Under the pieces are notes generated by a model. The model was not told the DNA's origin. It ran no database searches and saw nothing but the letters and a program-made list of their open reading frames with translations. From contig NZ_LT629794.1 of assembly GCF_900106075.1 (NCBI RefSeq), positions 1-64,000 on the forward strand: 64,000 nt of DNA, in the 5' to 3' direction. The stretch comes from Polaribacter sp. Hel1_33_78 (GTDB lineage: Bacteria; Bacteroidota; Bacteroidia; Flavobacteriales; Flavobacteriaceae). The position numbers were made by a program, and so were the translations under genes. Position 1 is the stretch's first letter; every line of letters starts with the position of its first letter. Positions 25,021 to 33,704 of this stretch are shown here, piece by piece.

Positions 25021-26613
25021 TTAATTCTTTTTCTCTGAGTATGAAATTTTAAGTACCGCTCTTTTATCTCCATTAATGACCTCATGATTCAACAAAGTAA
25101 CGGCTTTTGGATTCCAGTTATAATTTTCAAAAACAGTACTAGAAAGCGGATCATCACTACTATTATGTACTTTTAATTTTAATATCGGTAAAATATCATC
25201 CTCACCGCTAATTACATCTGAAATATAATCTGTAATTCTAAAAGTATATTTTTCTGCTCTTCCATTATCATCTCTTTCTAAGTTACCACCAAAAGTAGTT
25301 TCACTATACGTATCTTTTATTTGACTGAAACCTGTTGGAGAACTTGAATCTGTAACAATTCTATACATGTAGAGTCTACTAGGAATTGCTGTTGTATCAA
25401 CTGATTGATTAATATAAAATGTTAAAGACGCATCATTAACTAACCAATTATTATTTCTCAATTCTTCAATTTTATCTGCAAAACCGTTACTATCAGCATC
25501 CTCTCCGAAAAGATCTATTGAAACCTCACTACCTGCAGCTCCTTGTAGTTTTATTTGATTGTTTACTGGATATACTTTCTCTTCCATTTTATAAATAGCA
25601 GATCTTACTCCTGAAAATAAAAATGAATCGTTTTTTTGAATTGTATCGATAACCTGACCTTTAGTCAATACTGTATTGGTGTAGTAAACTTCAATAGAAG
25701 GATTTAATGCTGGAACAGTATTACTAAAATTAAAAGAAATTAAAGACCCTTCATCTCCTTTTGCTTCTAGAATTACTCCTCTAAAATAATCATTAAATGC
25801 ATCTTGAGACTCAAATTCTGATAATTCATATTTATCTAAAAATATTTCTTTAAACTTATCTTCATTTAACGGAATCACAGCAAATGGCAAAGGCACTCCA
25901 GATGCAGTAGAAGTTACATATTTTATAGTGTCTTTTGAATACAATACATTACTACTTAACCTTCTTTTTACAACGATTACTGTGTCGTTTTTATTAGGTT
26001 TAAATTGATAATTAATTGGATCATTTAACTCAGTTCCTTTCTTGTCAAAAACATCGTTCGAACTGTATGAATTTAATTTTGATGGATCTGCAGGATTTAG
26101 TCTGCTTAGGTAAGTACCTGTTTCATATGCATTAAAAGTAAATGCTTTTGATTGATCTCCGATAATAGAATTTAAGGTGTAATCTGGACCTGAGGATGTA
26201 TTTTCATCTAAAGTAGCAGTATACGGTAACTTTACGAAAACAGTATCTATTGTAGTGACAACAACAGTATCGAGACCATAAATATTTTCATCATCTACTA
26301 CTTGTAATCCGTTTCTTATCGCTATTTGGGAAACCACAGATGCTTCTATTTTTTCATACTCTGAGCTTGCATGCACCCCCAGTAAATATTCGCTTGGTTC
26401 TCTCGTAATATTGTCTGACAATACATATTCAACTAGACTATTTTCTGCTTTAATCTCTACAGAATATGCGCTTGTGTTAAACTTTGTATTACTAATAACA
26501 TTCGATCCAATGTCTGTAAAGTCCTCTTCACATGATATGATTGCTGAAAAAAATGACAACAAAACACCTATATAAACACTCTTTTTAATAATCTTTATCA
26601 CTTTAAAAAACAA
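25021..26613 (-). CDS. DUF4270 family lipoprotein
   Basis: Protein of 530 residues with an N-terminal signal (helix YIGVLLSFFSAIIS) ending in a lipobox cysteine, SAIISCEEDF, so it should be a lipoprotein. The body matches DUF4270, a Bacteroidota family of unknown function, with FTDIGSNVIS at the mature N-terminus, beta-rich text, and LKISYSEKKN at the end. It lies between the glycogen synthase-like gene (adjacent, 0 bp gap) and glmS (14 bp), a conserved order in flavobacteria as far as I recall, which suggests a link to cell-envelope sugar metabolism. Confidence 0.85.
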   Translation of the reverse strand: MFFKVIKIIKKSVYIGVLLSFFSAIISCEEDFTDIGSNVISNTKFNTSAYSVEIKAENSLVEYVLSDNITREPSEYLLGVHASSEYEKIEASVVSQIAIRNGLQVVDDENIYGLDTVVVTTIDTVFVKLPYTATLDENTSSGPDYTLNSIIGDQSKAFTFNAYETGTYLSRLNPADPSKLNSYSSNDVFDKKGTELNDPINYQFKPNKNDTVIVVKRRLSSNVLYSKDTIKYVTSTASGVPLPFAVIPLNEDKFKEIFLDKYELSEFESQDAFNDYFRGVILEAKGDEGSLISFNFSNTVPALNPSIEVYYTNTVLTKGQVIDTIQKNDSFLFSGVRSAIYKMEEKVYPVNNQIKLQGAAGSEVSIDLFGEDADSNGFADKIEELRNNNWLVNDASLTFYINQSVDTTAIPSRLYMYRIVTDSSSPTGFSQIKDTYSETTFGGNLERDDNGRAEKYTFRITDYISDVISGEDDILPILKLKVHNSSDDPLSSTVFENYNWNPKAVTLLNHEVINGDKRAVLKISYSEKKN

Positions 26614-27423
26614 TTAATTAGCTGATAGTAAATCAGCGTAAAAATTCAAATAAGATTCTTTTAAATTCTCTGATTCATATTCTAAAACAGGCATTCCTTT
26701 TTCTTCAATAAAGGAACTTAATTCTTCTGGAATTATTTCACTCCCGTGAATAATTGCATCAGAATTTTCTATTGCACTTTTTAAAATATTAGTATGGGTA
26801 GGTGTCTCTATAGTCGATATCTTGTCATTTTCAGATAAATCAAACTTAACTTTCACTGCTAAATCTGAATTTAATCCCCCCTCAAAACCGCTATTATAAA
26901 GTGAAGTAACAATTTTACTCTCCTTAAATAATGGTTCTTCCTTGTAAAACTCTCTTAAATATAGAGGTAATAAAGAGGCCATCCATCCATGAACATGAAT
27001 AATATCTGGAGCCCAGTTTAACTTTTTTACAGTTTCTACAACACCTTTTGCAAAGAAAATTGCACGCTCATCGTTATCAGAAAATAATTCATCATCTTCA
27101 TCCGTAAAAACGGCTTTTCTTTTAAAATACTCTTCATTATCAATAAAATAAACCTGCATTCGTTCTTTTGGAATAGAGGCAACTTTAATTATTAATGGCA
27201 TATCTAAGTCATTTACAACGAGATTCATTCCAGATAAACGTATTACTTCATGTAATTGATGTCTTCGCTCATTAATCACACCATATCTTGGCATAAAAAT
27301 TCGTGTCTGAACTCCTTTAGAATGTGCGTTTTTAGCTGAATTAAAAGCTGTGGAAGACAGTTCCGTTTCGGGTAAATACGGAACCACTTCAGACGATACA
27401 AATAAAATTCTCTTGTCCTTCAT
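26614..27423 (-). CDS. glycogen/starch synthase-like protein (GT5 N-terminal domain only)
   Basis: Protein of 269 residues corresponding to the N-terminal domain of GT5 glycogen synthases: ILFVSSEVVPYLPETELSS at the start, RIFMPRYGVINERRHQLHEV, and DIIHVHGWMASLLPLYLR. Full synthases have about 470 or more residues. The C-terminal Rossmann domain with the catalytic E-x7-E is absent, so ADP-glucose transfer is doubtful. The classic KxGGL motif near the N-terminus is also altered (ETELSS). First gene of an operon with DUF4270 and glmS; divergent from panC. Confidence 0.75.
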   Translation of the reverse strand: MKDKRILFVSSEVVPYLPETELSSTAFNSAKNAHSKGVQTRIFMPRYGVINERRHQLHEVIRLSGMNLVVNDLDMPLIIKVASIPKERMQVYFIDNEEYFKRKAVFTDEDDELFSDNDERAIFFAKGVVETVKKLNWAPDIIHVHGWMASLLPLYLREFYKEEPLFKESKIVTSLYNSGFEGGLNSDLAVKVKFDLSENDKISTIETPTHTNILKSAIENSDAIIHGSEIIPEELSSFIEEKGMPVLEYESENLKESYLNFYADLLSAN

Positions 27424-27449
27424 TAAATCAAACTCTTTTGTGAGAAGCG

Positions 27450-27457
27450 CAAAAGTA
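27450..27457 (-). promoter_or_regulatory. TAnnTTTG promoter box of the glycogen synthase-like/DUF4270/glmS operon
   Basis: On the minus strand TACTTTTG, 26 bp before the first start codon of the operon. Confidence 0.45.
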
Positions 27458-27489
27458 CAAATTATTATGCTAATATCGTGTTAAAATGG

Positions 27490-27497
27490 TAAGTTTG
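27490..27497 (+). promoter_or_regulatory. TAnnTTTG promoter box of panC
   Basis: TAAGTTTG, 23 bp before the panC ATG. Together with the minus-strand box at 27450-27457 it makes a divergent promoter region. Confidence 0.45.
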
Positions 27498-27520
27498 CAG
27501 ACTTTACTTAATTTTTAAGA

Positions 27521-28363
27521 ATGAAAATTTTTAACACTAAACAAGAGATAAAATCATACTTAACCACTCAAAAAGAGGAGCACAAAACTATTGGCTTTGT
27601 TCCAACAATGGGTGCATTACACCAAGGTCATTTGTCCTTGGTTAAAAAAGCTAAGAAAAAAAATGATATAGTTGTCGTAAGTATTTTTGTGAATCCTACA
27701 CAATTTGACAAAAAAGAAGATTTAACAAATTACCCAAAGACGATAGAAAACGATACACAATTATTAGAAAGTATTTCTTGTGATGTTTTGTTTTTTCCCT
27801 CTGTGGAAGAAATATATGATCATCATATTTTATCAGAAAAATTTGACTTTGATGGTTTAGAACATCAAATGGAAGGGAAATTTAGACCAGGTCATTTTGA
27901 TGGTGTCGGCACCATAGTAAAAACACTTTTTAAAATTGTAGCGCCTAACAAAGCTTATTTTGGTCAGAAGGATTTTCAGCAATTGCAAATCATTAAAAAA
28001 ATGGTTAGAAAAAATCGTTTAAATGTAAAAATTAAAGGATGTCCAATTTTTAGAGAAAATGATGGTTTAGCGATGAGTTCTCGGAATACACGACTATCGA
28101 AAGAACAGAGAGCGGCGGCACCTTTTATTTATAAAGTCCTTAAAAAAGTTAGAAAAAAATTTGGACCAGAAAATATTATTGAGCTAAATGAATGGGTAGA
28201 AAATCAGTTTAAAATGCATCCTTTCTTTAAATTAGAGTATTTTACAATTGCCGATGAAAAATCATTAGAAACTATAAAAAATAGAGAATCTAATAAAAAA
28301 TATCGTGCTTTTATTGCCGTATTTGCAGGTAAAATTAGATTAATTGATAACATTAGATTATAA
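27521..28363 (+). CDS. panC: pantothenate synthetase
   Basis: Joins pantoate and beta-alanine with ATP to make pantothenate for coenzyme A. The 280 residues show the HIGH-like motif MGALHQGHLSLVKKAK (about residues 30-45), VSIFVNPTQF, FGQKDFQQL, and the KMSKS-like AMSSRNTRLS. Full length with no missing motifs. The next gene downstream would normally be panD, which supplies the beta-alanine, but here only a possible remnant of panD remains (28396-28425). Confidence 0.95.
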   Translation: MKIFNTKQEIKSYLTTQKEEHKTIGFVPTMGALHQGHLSLVKKAKKKNDIVVVSIFVNPTQFDKKEDLTNYPKTIENDTQLLESISCDVLFFPSVEEIYDHHILSEKFDFDGLEHQMEGKFRPGHFDGVGTIVKTLFKIVAPNKAYFGQKDFQQLQIIKKMVRKNRLNVKIKGCPIFRENDGLAMSSRNTRLSKEQRAAAPFIYKVLKKVRKKFGPENIIELNEWVENQFKMHPFFKLEYFTIADEKSLETIKNRESNKKYRAFIAVFAGKIRLIDNIRL

Positions 28364-28395
28364 TAAGATTAGTAAAAAAACAGTATTTTTACCCC

Positions 28396-28425
28396 TTGAT
28401 AATTCAAGTTGTAAAATCTAAGCAC
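28396..28425 (+). pseudogene. possible N-terminal remnant of panD
   Basis: TTG followed by codons for IIQVVKSKH. Aspartate decarboxylase (PanD) in flavobacteria begins like MQIQVVKSKIHRV, so eight residues in a row fit, at the place panD usually occupies after panC. The rest of PanD, including the self-processing GS site, is absent, and the frame runs directly into the flippase gene. Confidence 0.5.
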
Positions 28426-29376
28426 TTAGTTTTGAATATAAAAAAGATTTTAAAAATTATACTTCCCCTCGTTTTGGGAGGTCTTTTAGTTTGGTATTCA
28501 ATCTCTAAAATCTCTATTGAGATATTAATCGATTACTTTAAAGAAGCAAATTACACTTGGATTTTTCTTGGATTATTCTTTGGAGTTTTAAGCCACCTTT
28601 CTAGAGCTTATAGATGGAAATTTATGCTAGATCCTTTAGGCTTTAAACCTAAATTCACAAACAGTGTTTTGGCAGTTTTAGTGGGTTATTTAGTTAACTT
28701 AGCAGTACCAAGAGCAGGAGAAGTTTCTAGAGCTTTAGTCTTAAAAAACTATGAAGAAATCCCTTTTGAAAAAGGGTTTGGGACCATTGTAGCAGAAAGA
28801 ATTGCAGATTTAATTATGATGTTATGCATCATTTTAATCACACTTTTTGTTCAATTCGATTTTATTTATGAACTCTTAACCAAGAATTTTAATCCAACGA
28901 AAATAATAATTGGTTTAGCAATTCTAATAATTGCTTTTTACATTTTAACATCTATTATTAAAAAAGCAAAATCTGGGTTTTTATTAAAGATTAAAACCTT
29001 TGTTTCTGGCCTAATAGAGGGTGTTACGAGCATCTTTAAAATGAAAAAAAAATGGGCCTTTATTTTTCATACCTTATTTATTTGGGCAATGTATGTTGCT
29101 ATGTTTTGGGCAACAATTCCTGCAATTGAAGGCTTAGAAGTTCCTTTAGGTGGAATTTTAATCGGCTTTATTGCTGGTGGATTTTCTATCGCTGCAACAA
29201 ATGGAGGAATTGGATTGTACCCAATTGCGGTTGCTGGAGCTCTTGCTTTATTTGATATTCCTGCAGAACCAGCCACCGCTTTTGGCTGGATTATGTGGAC
29301 CGCACAAACTGCAATGATTATCGTTTTTGGCGGATTGGCCTTTTTGTTTTTACCTATTTACAACAAGGACAAGTAG
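28396..29376 (+). CDS. flippase-like membrane protein (lysylphosphatidylglycerol synthase TM family)
   Basis: About 315-326 residues with about eight hydrophobic helices, matching the LPG-synthase transmembrane region/UPF0104 family: GVLSHLSRAYRWKFML, YLVNLAVPRAGEVSRALVL, FGTIVAERIADL, and GGFSIAATNGGIGLYPIA. No ATG occurs near the N-terminus. The frame opens with TTG at 28396 and the first ~10 codons resemble PanD; the native start may be the TTG at 28432 (LNIKKILKIILPLVLGG). Probably a lipid or isoprenoid-sugar transporter; substrate unknown. Confidence 0.8.
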   Translation: MIIQVVKSKHLVLNIKKILKIILPLVLGGLLVWYSISKISIEILIDYFKEANYTWIFLGLFFGVLSHLSRAYRWKFMLDPLGFKPKFTNSVLAVLVGYLVNLAVPRAGEVSRALVLKNYEEIPFEKGFGTIVAERIADLIMMLCIILITLFVQFDFIYELLTKNFNPTKIIIGLAILIIAFYILTSIIKKAKSGFLLKIKTFVSGLIEGVTSIFKMKKKWAFIFHTLFIWAMYVAMFWATIPAIEGLEVPLGGILIGFIAGGFSIAATNGGIGLYPIAVAGALALFDIPAEPATAFGWIMWTAQTAMIIVFGGLAFLFLPIYNKDK

Positions 29377-29556
29377 TTTTTTGAGGTTACCAAAAGGATG
29401 CGCTTTCATTAATCGCTTTTTGCTTGTAGTCATAAAAATCAGTATTTTAAAAAAAAGCTCAAATATACCATTCAATCACTAACGCAACTTTTTACCGACT
29501 TTAAGAAAATCTTATTTTTTATCTGTTTTTTAAAAGTTATCAACTCATAAACTTTG

Positions 29557-29564
29557 TAACTTTG
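29557..29564 (+). promoter_or_regulatory. TAnnTTTG promoter box of radA
   Basis: TAACTTTG, 29 bp before the radA start. Confidence 0.4.
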
Positions 29565-29593
29565 TTACTTTCAAACTTGGAAACTCTTTTTAA

Positions 29594-30955
29594 ATGGCAA
29601 AAACCAAAACAACTTTTTTCTGTCAAAACTGTGGAACTCAACATGCAAAATGGGTTGGACAATGTGGCGCATGTAAAGAATGGAATACGATTGTAGAAGA
29701 AGTAATTCAAAAAGAAGAAAAACGTATATGGAAACAATCTACAACAGCTAAACAGGTTATAAATAAACCTTTAAAAATTGCTGATATTCAGCTAAACCCA
29801 GAAGAAAGGGTTGTTACTAATAATAACGAACTAGACACTGTGTTAGGTGGTGGTCTAGTAAAAGGCTCTGTAACTCTTTTAGGAGGTGAACCTGGTATTG
29901 GAAAATCCACTTTATTATTGCAAGTTGCTTTAAATATCAGTCAGAAAGTGCTGTATGTCTCTGGTGAAGAAAGTCAATCTCAAATAAAAATGAGAGCAGA
30001 AAGGTTAAAAGCGAATACTTCTAATTGTTTGATTTTAACCGAAACCAACACACAACAAATTTTCAAAAGCATTGAAGAAACGGAGCCAGAAGTTTTGGTT
30101 ATAGATTCTATACAAACATTGCACACAAGTGCAATAGAAGCCTCTCCTGGAAGTATCTCTCAAATTAGAGAAACGGCTGCAGAGCTCATAAAATTTGCCA
30201 AAGAAACTGCTACTCCAGTTCTATTAATTGGTCATATAAACAAAGAAGGAAACATTGCTGGACCTAAAATTTTAGAACATATGGTAGATGTTGTTTTACA
30301 ATTTGAAGGCGACAGGAATCATACCTACAGAATTTTACGGTCACAAAAAAACAGATTTGGCTCTACATCAGAATTAGGAATTTACGAAATGCTTGCAACA
30401 GGTTTAAGAGAAATCTCAAATCCATCTGAAATCTTAATTTCTAAAAAAGATGCAGATTTAAGTGGAACAGCAATTGCATCAACTTTAGAGGGCATTAGAC
30501 CATTAATGATTGAGATACAAGCTCTAGTTTCTACAGCCGTTTATGGAACCCCTCAGCGCTCTACAACAGGTTACAATCTAAAACGTTTACATATGATTTT
30601 AGCTGTTCTAGAGAAAAGAGCAGGTTTTAAATTAGGAGCAAAAGATGTTTTTTTAAATATTACTGGAGGCATAAATGTAGATGACCCTGCAATAGACCTA
30701 GCTGTTGTGGCTGCTATACTATCATCAAATCAAGATATTGCCATTAACCCGAATGTTTGTTTTGCTGCGGAAGTTGGTTTAGCTGGAGAAATTAGACCTG
30801 TTTCAAAAATTGATCAGCGAATTTTAGAAGCAGAAAAATTGGGCTATAGAACCTTTGTAGCTTCAAAATATAACAAGATTTCTTCTAAAAACCATGAAAT
30901 AAAATTGGTTTTAGTTGGTAAAATTGAAGAGGCTTTCGCTACTTTATTTGCATAA
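29594..30955 (+). CDS. radA: DNA repair protein RadA
   Basis: RecA-related branch-migration helicase acting in recombinational repair. The 453 residues contain an N-terminal four-cysteine zinc finger (CQNCGTQHAKWVGQCGAC, residues 10-27), Walker A GGEPGIGKST (about 94-103), the RadA-specific SQKNRFGS (about 252-259), and a C-terminal Lon-protease-like domain (ITGGINVDDPAIDLAVVAA, FAAEVGLAGEIRPV). Complete and normal length. Confidence 0.96.
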   Translation: MAKTKTTFFCQNCGTQHAKWVGQCGACKEWNTIVEEVIQKEEKRIWKQSTTAKQVINKPLKIADIQLNPEERVVTNNNELDTVLGGGLVKGSVTLLGGEPGIGKSTLLLQVALNISQKVLYVSGEESQSQIKMRAERLKANTSNCLILTETNTQQIFKSIEETEPEVLVIDSIQTLHTSAIEASPGSISQIRETAAELIKFAKETATPVLLIGHINKEGNIAGPKILEHMVDVVLQFEGDRNHTYRILRSQKNRFGSTSELGIYEMLATGLREISNPSEILISKKDADLSGTAIASTLEGIRPLMIEIQALVSTAVYGTPQRSTTGYNLKRLHMILAVLEKRAGFKLGAKDVFLNITGGINVDDPAIDLAVVAAILSSNQDIAINPNVCFAAEVGLAGEIRPVSKIDQRILEAEKLGYRTFVASKYNKISSKNHEIKLVLVGKIEEAFATLFA

Positions 30956-30957
30956 AA

Positions 30958-30987
30958 AAACCGAACTTTTCTGCTCGGTTTTTTTCT
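30958..30987. terminator. bidirectional terminator radA / hemD
   Basis: AAACCGA (30958-30964) pairs with TCGGTTT (30975-30981), flanked by A and T runs, between convergent genes. Confidence 0.8.
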
Positions 30988-31017
30988 TCTACGTTTCTAA
31001 ATCAACTTCAAAATATG

Positions 31018-31764
31018 TTATTTTTTATTCACTAATTTGATGTACTTATCTAAAGCCATCGTCATAGAGGGTGTTTCTGGGCTTGGCGCTGTAATATCAC
31101 ACTTTAAACCGGCTTCTGTAACAGCCTTTACTGTAGAATTACCAAAGGCAGCAATTCTAGTTTTGTTTTGTTTGAAATTGGGAAAATTCTGAAATAAAGA
31201 TTCTATTCCTGAAGGACTAAAGAAAACTAGTACGTCATAAAAAACATCTTCTAAGTCAGATAAATCACTTACTACAGTTCTGTATAAATCTGCTCTTATC
31301 CAATTAACCCCTAAAGCATCTAATTCAGCTGGAATTAATGGCTTTAATTTATCTGAAGATGGTAATAAAAATTGTTCCGTCTTATGCTTCTTAATTAACT
31401 TAATTAAATCAGGAAATGTTCTGTTCCCAACATAAATTTTACGTTTTCTATAAACAACATATTTTTGCAAGTAATAAGCTACAGCTTCAGATTGGCAGAA
31501 ATACTTCATACTATCTGGCACTTTAAAACGCATTTCTTCAGCAATTCTAAAAAAATGATCTACCGCATTTCTACTTGTTAAAATAATAGCGGTAGCTTTA
31601 GTTAAGTCAATTTTTTGACCTCTTACTTCTTTTACAGAAATTCCTTCGACATGAATAAAAGATCTAAAATCAATTTTTACTTTTTGTTTATCAGACAAAT
31701 CAAAATAAGGGGAAGTTTCTGTCTTTGGAGGTGGTTGCGATACTAAAATCGTTTTGACTTTCAT
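31018..31764 (-). CDS. hemD: uroporphyrinogen-III synthase
   Basis: Closes and isomerises hydroxymethylbilane to uroporphyrinogen III in heme synthesis. The 248 residues match the Bacteroidota form: KTILVSQPPPKTETSPY at the start, AIILTSRNAVDHFF, DVLVFFSPSGIESLF and IAAFGNSTVKAVTEAG, then PSPETPSMTMAL. HemD is poorly conserved overall, but these segments are characteristic. It is followed upstream by the DUF4271 gene (17 bp gap), so both are probably cotranscribed. Confidence 0.88.
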   Translation of the reverse strand: MKVKTILVSQPPPKTETSPYFDLSDKQKVKIDFRSFIHVEGISVKEVRGQKIDLTKATAIILTSRNAVDHFFRIAEEMRFKVPDSMKYFCQSEAVAYYLQKYVVYRKRKIYVGNRTFPDLIKLIKKHKTEQFLLPSSDKLKPLIPAELDALGVNWIRADLYRTVVSDLSDLEDVFYDVLVFFSPSGIESLFQNFPNFKQNKTRIAAFGNSTVKAVTEAGLKCDITAPSPETPSMTMALDKYIKLVNKK

Positions 31765-31781
31765 AAGCTTTCGTTTTGTAA

Positions 31782-32450
31782 TTAAAACATCAGTTTAAAT
31801 AGTATAAATAGCGGTGCTATTTCGAACGTGCAAATGTACAAAATAAAATAAAACAACTTCTTAAAAATCAGGTTTTTATTACTAACCACATGAAACACAA
31901 ATCTTATTAGAAACATAAAGCCTGTAAAATAGTACAAATAAGGATGTTTTAAGTTTGTATATTGACTTAAAACTAGTGCCACATATAGTAAAATTGAAAT
32001 TGTATTTAAGTATCTAGATTTTGAAATAATAAAAAACCTGACTTCATTTTTTATTAAAAATACTTGTATACATAAATATTCTACTATTTTTAAAAGTAAA
32101 AAATAACAAAACAGACTAAAAAAAACTGATAAAAAAGAATAAAAGCTTGCATCACTTGCTGGCAATGTGTAGATCTTAAAATTAAAAATTAATAGCGATA
32201 TTACAATTACAGAAAATATAAAAAATACCATTTGAAAAAAATCAAAAAAATTAGTTTTCTCTTCAGATTCTGTCTCGATAAAATTTATATTAAATAGACT
32301 ATATATACTCCCTTTTAACCTGCTTAAATTTATTGCTTTTAATAAAACAATACCAAAGAGTAAAAACATTAAGACTAATGTAATCCAATGGTTAGAAGTT
32401 GTAATTTTATCTAGTGCTTGCAAGTAACTTTCATTTAATAAGATTAACAC
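31782..32450 (-). CDS. DUF4271 family membrane protein
   Basis: Multi-pass membrane protein of about 220 residues with six or more hydrophobic helices; the DUF4271 family in Bacteroidota commonly precedes hemD. Function unknown. The start is unsure: the frame opens with GTG at 32450, but a minus-strand TAATTTTG box at 32450-32457 overlaps that codon, which would put the transcript start inside the frame. Either that box is not used or translation starts downstream at a non-ATG codon. Confidence 0.75.
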   Translation of the reverse strand: MLILLNESYLQALDKITTSNHWITLVLMFLLFGIVLLKAINLSRLKGSIYSLFNINFIETESEEKTNFFDFFQMVFFIFSVIVISLLIFNFKIYTLPASDASFYSFLSVFFSLFCYFLLLKIVEYLCIQVFLIKNEVRFFIISKSRYLNTISILLYVALVLSQYTNLKHPYLYYFTGFMFLIRFVFHVVSNKNLIFKKLFYFILYICTFEIAPLFILFKLMF

Positions 32451-32471
32451 AAAATTAGTAATTAAATAATG

Positions 32472-32479
32472 TATATTTG
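32472..32479 (+). promoter_or_regulatory. TAnnTTTG promoter box of the glycosyltransferase operon
   Basis: TATATTTG, 26 bp before the glycosyltransferase ATG. Confidence 0.45.
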
Positions 32480-32505
32480 TGTTCTTACTACATGAAAATT
32501 AATTT

Positions 32506-33228
32506 ATGTCAGACGCGTTAGTCATTATTCCTACCTATAACGAAAAAGAAAACATAGAAGTTATCATTAAAGCTACTTTTAGCCAAAAAAAAAAGTTTCA
32601 TATTTTAGTTGTTGATGATAATTCTCCGGATGGAACCGCCAAACTTGTAGAGAAATTAATTTTAGAATTTCCAAATCGACTTTTTTTAGAAAAAAGGTTA
32701 GGTAAACATGGGTTAGGAACTGCTTATATTCATGGTTTTAAATGGGCAATTGCAAAGAAATATGATTATATCATAGAAATGGATGCAGATTTTTCTCATA
32801 ATCCAAAAGATTTAATTCGCCTATATAATGCTTGTAAAAAAGAAGGTGGCGCTGTTTCTGTTGGATCTAGATATGTAAACAATAAAGTTAACGTTGTTAA
32901 TTGGGATATAAAAAGATTACTCCTTTCTTATTTTGCTTCAAAATATGTCCGTTTAATCACGAGCATTCCTCTTTTTGATACAACTGCAGGTTTTGTGTGT
33001 TGGAAAAGAGAAGTACTAGAAACAATACAATTAGACAAAATAAAATTTATAGGATATGCTTTTCAAATAGAAATGAAATTTAAAGCTTGGAAACATGGTT
33101 TTGACATAAGAGAAGTATCTGTAGTTTTTACCGACAGAGCACTAGGAACCTCTAAAATGAGCGGAAACATAGTTTCCGAAGCTTTATTTGGTGTGATAAA
33201 AATGAGATTAAAAGGGCTTCCAAGATAG
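32506..33228 (+). CDS. polyprenol-phosphate mannosyltransferase-like GT2 enzyme
   Basis: Glycosyltransferase family 2, 240 residues, close to dolichol/polyprenol-monophosphate mannose synthases: VIIPTYNEKENIEVII, the nucleotide-binding VVDDNSPDGTAKLV, the DxD motif in YIIEMDADFSHNP, GSRYV, and FVCWKREVLE. It has no added membrane domain. It probably transfers a sugar to a lipid carrier for extracytoplasmic glycosylation; donor sugar not proven. First of a tight operon with GNAT, pyrC and DUF4296. Confidence 0.88.
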   Translation: MSDALVIIPTYNEKENIEVIIKATFSQKKKFHILVVDDNSPDGTAKLVEKLILEFPNRLFLEKRLGKHGLGTAYIHGFKWAIAKKYDYIIEMDADFSHNPKDLIRLYNACKKEGGAVSVGSRYVNNKVNVVNWDIKRLLLSYFASKYVRLITSIPLFDTTAGFVCWKREVLETIQLDKIKFIGYAFQIEMKFKAWKHGFDIREVSVVFTDRALGTSKMSGNIVSEALFGVIKMRLKGLPR

Positions 33229-33234
33229 ATTAAT

Positions 33235-33696
33235 ATGAATGTAATTTCTCTCAGAAATGCTGATTTAAAAGACTTAGAAACACTCTTAGAATTTGAGCAA
33301 GGAGTAATAGAAGCCGAAAGACCTTTAGATCCTTTTTTGGCACAAGGCGAGCTGTTTTATTACAATATACCTGAATTAATTTCTAGTCAACAAATCCATT
33401 TTATAGTTGCCATTTCTAATGAAAAACTGGTAGCTTCTGGTTATTTAAGATTAGAAAATTCTGAACACTATCATAAAAACCCAGAACATGGTTATATTGG
33501 TTTTATGTACGTAAAACCATCATTTAGAGGCCAAAAAATTAGCAATCTAATTTTAAAATCTTTAAAAGATTGGGCAAAAGCAAAAAACCTAAAGGAATTG
33601 AGATTAGATGTATATAGTAATAATACACGGGCGATAAAAGCTTATGAACGTTTTGGATTTACCAAAAGTTTAGTAAATATGAGAATGGATATTTAA
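33235..33696 (+). CDS. GNAT family N-acetyltransferase
   Basis: Protein of 153 residues with the GNAT acetyl-CoA site GYIGFMYVKPSFRGQKISNL (V-x-P-x-x-R-G-x-K pattern) and the C-terminal LRLDVYSNNTRAIKAYERFGF. Substrate unknown. It lies 6 bp after the glycosyltransferase and 8 bp before pyrC. Confidence 0.88.
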   Translation: MNVISLRNADLKDLETLLEFEQGVIEAERPLDPFLAQGELFYYNIPELISSQQIHFIVAISNEKLVASGYLRLENSEHYHKNPEHGYIGFMYVKPSFRGQKISNLILKSLKDWAKAKNLKELRLDVYSNNTRAIKAYERFGFTKSLVNMRMDI

Positions 33697-33704
33697 AAAG
33701 AAAA

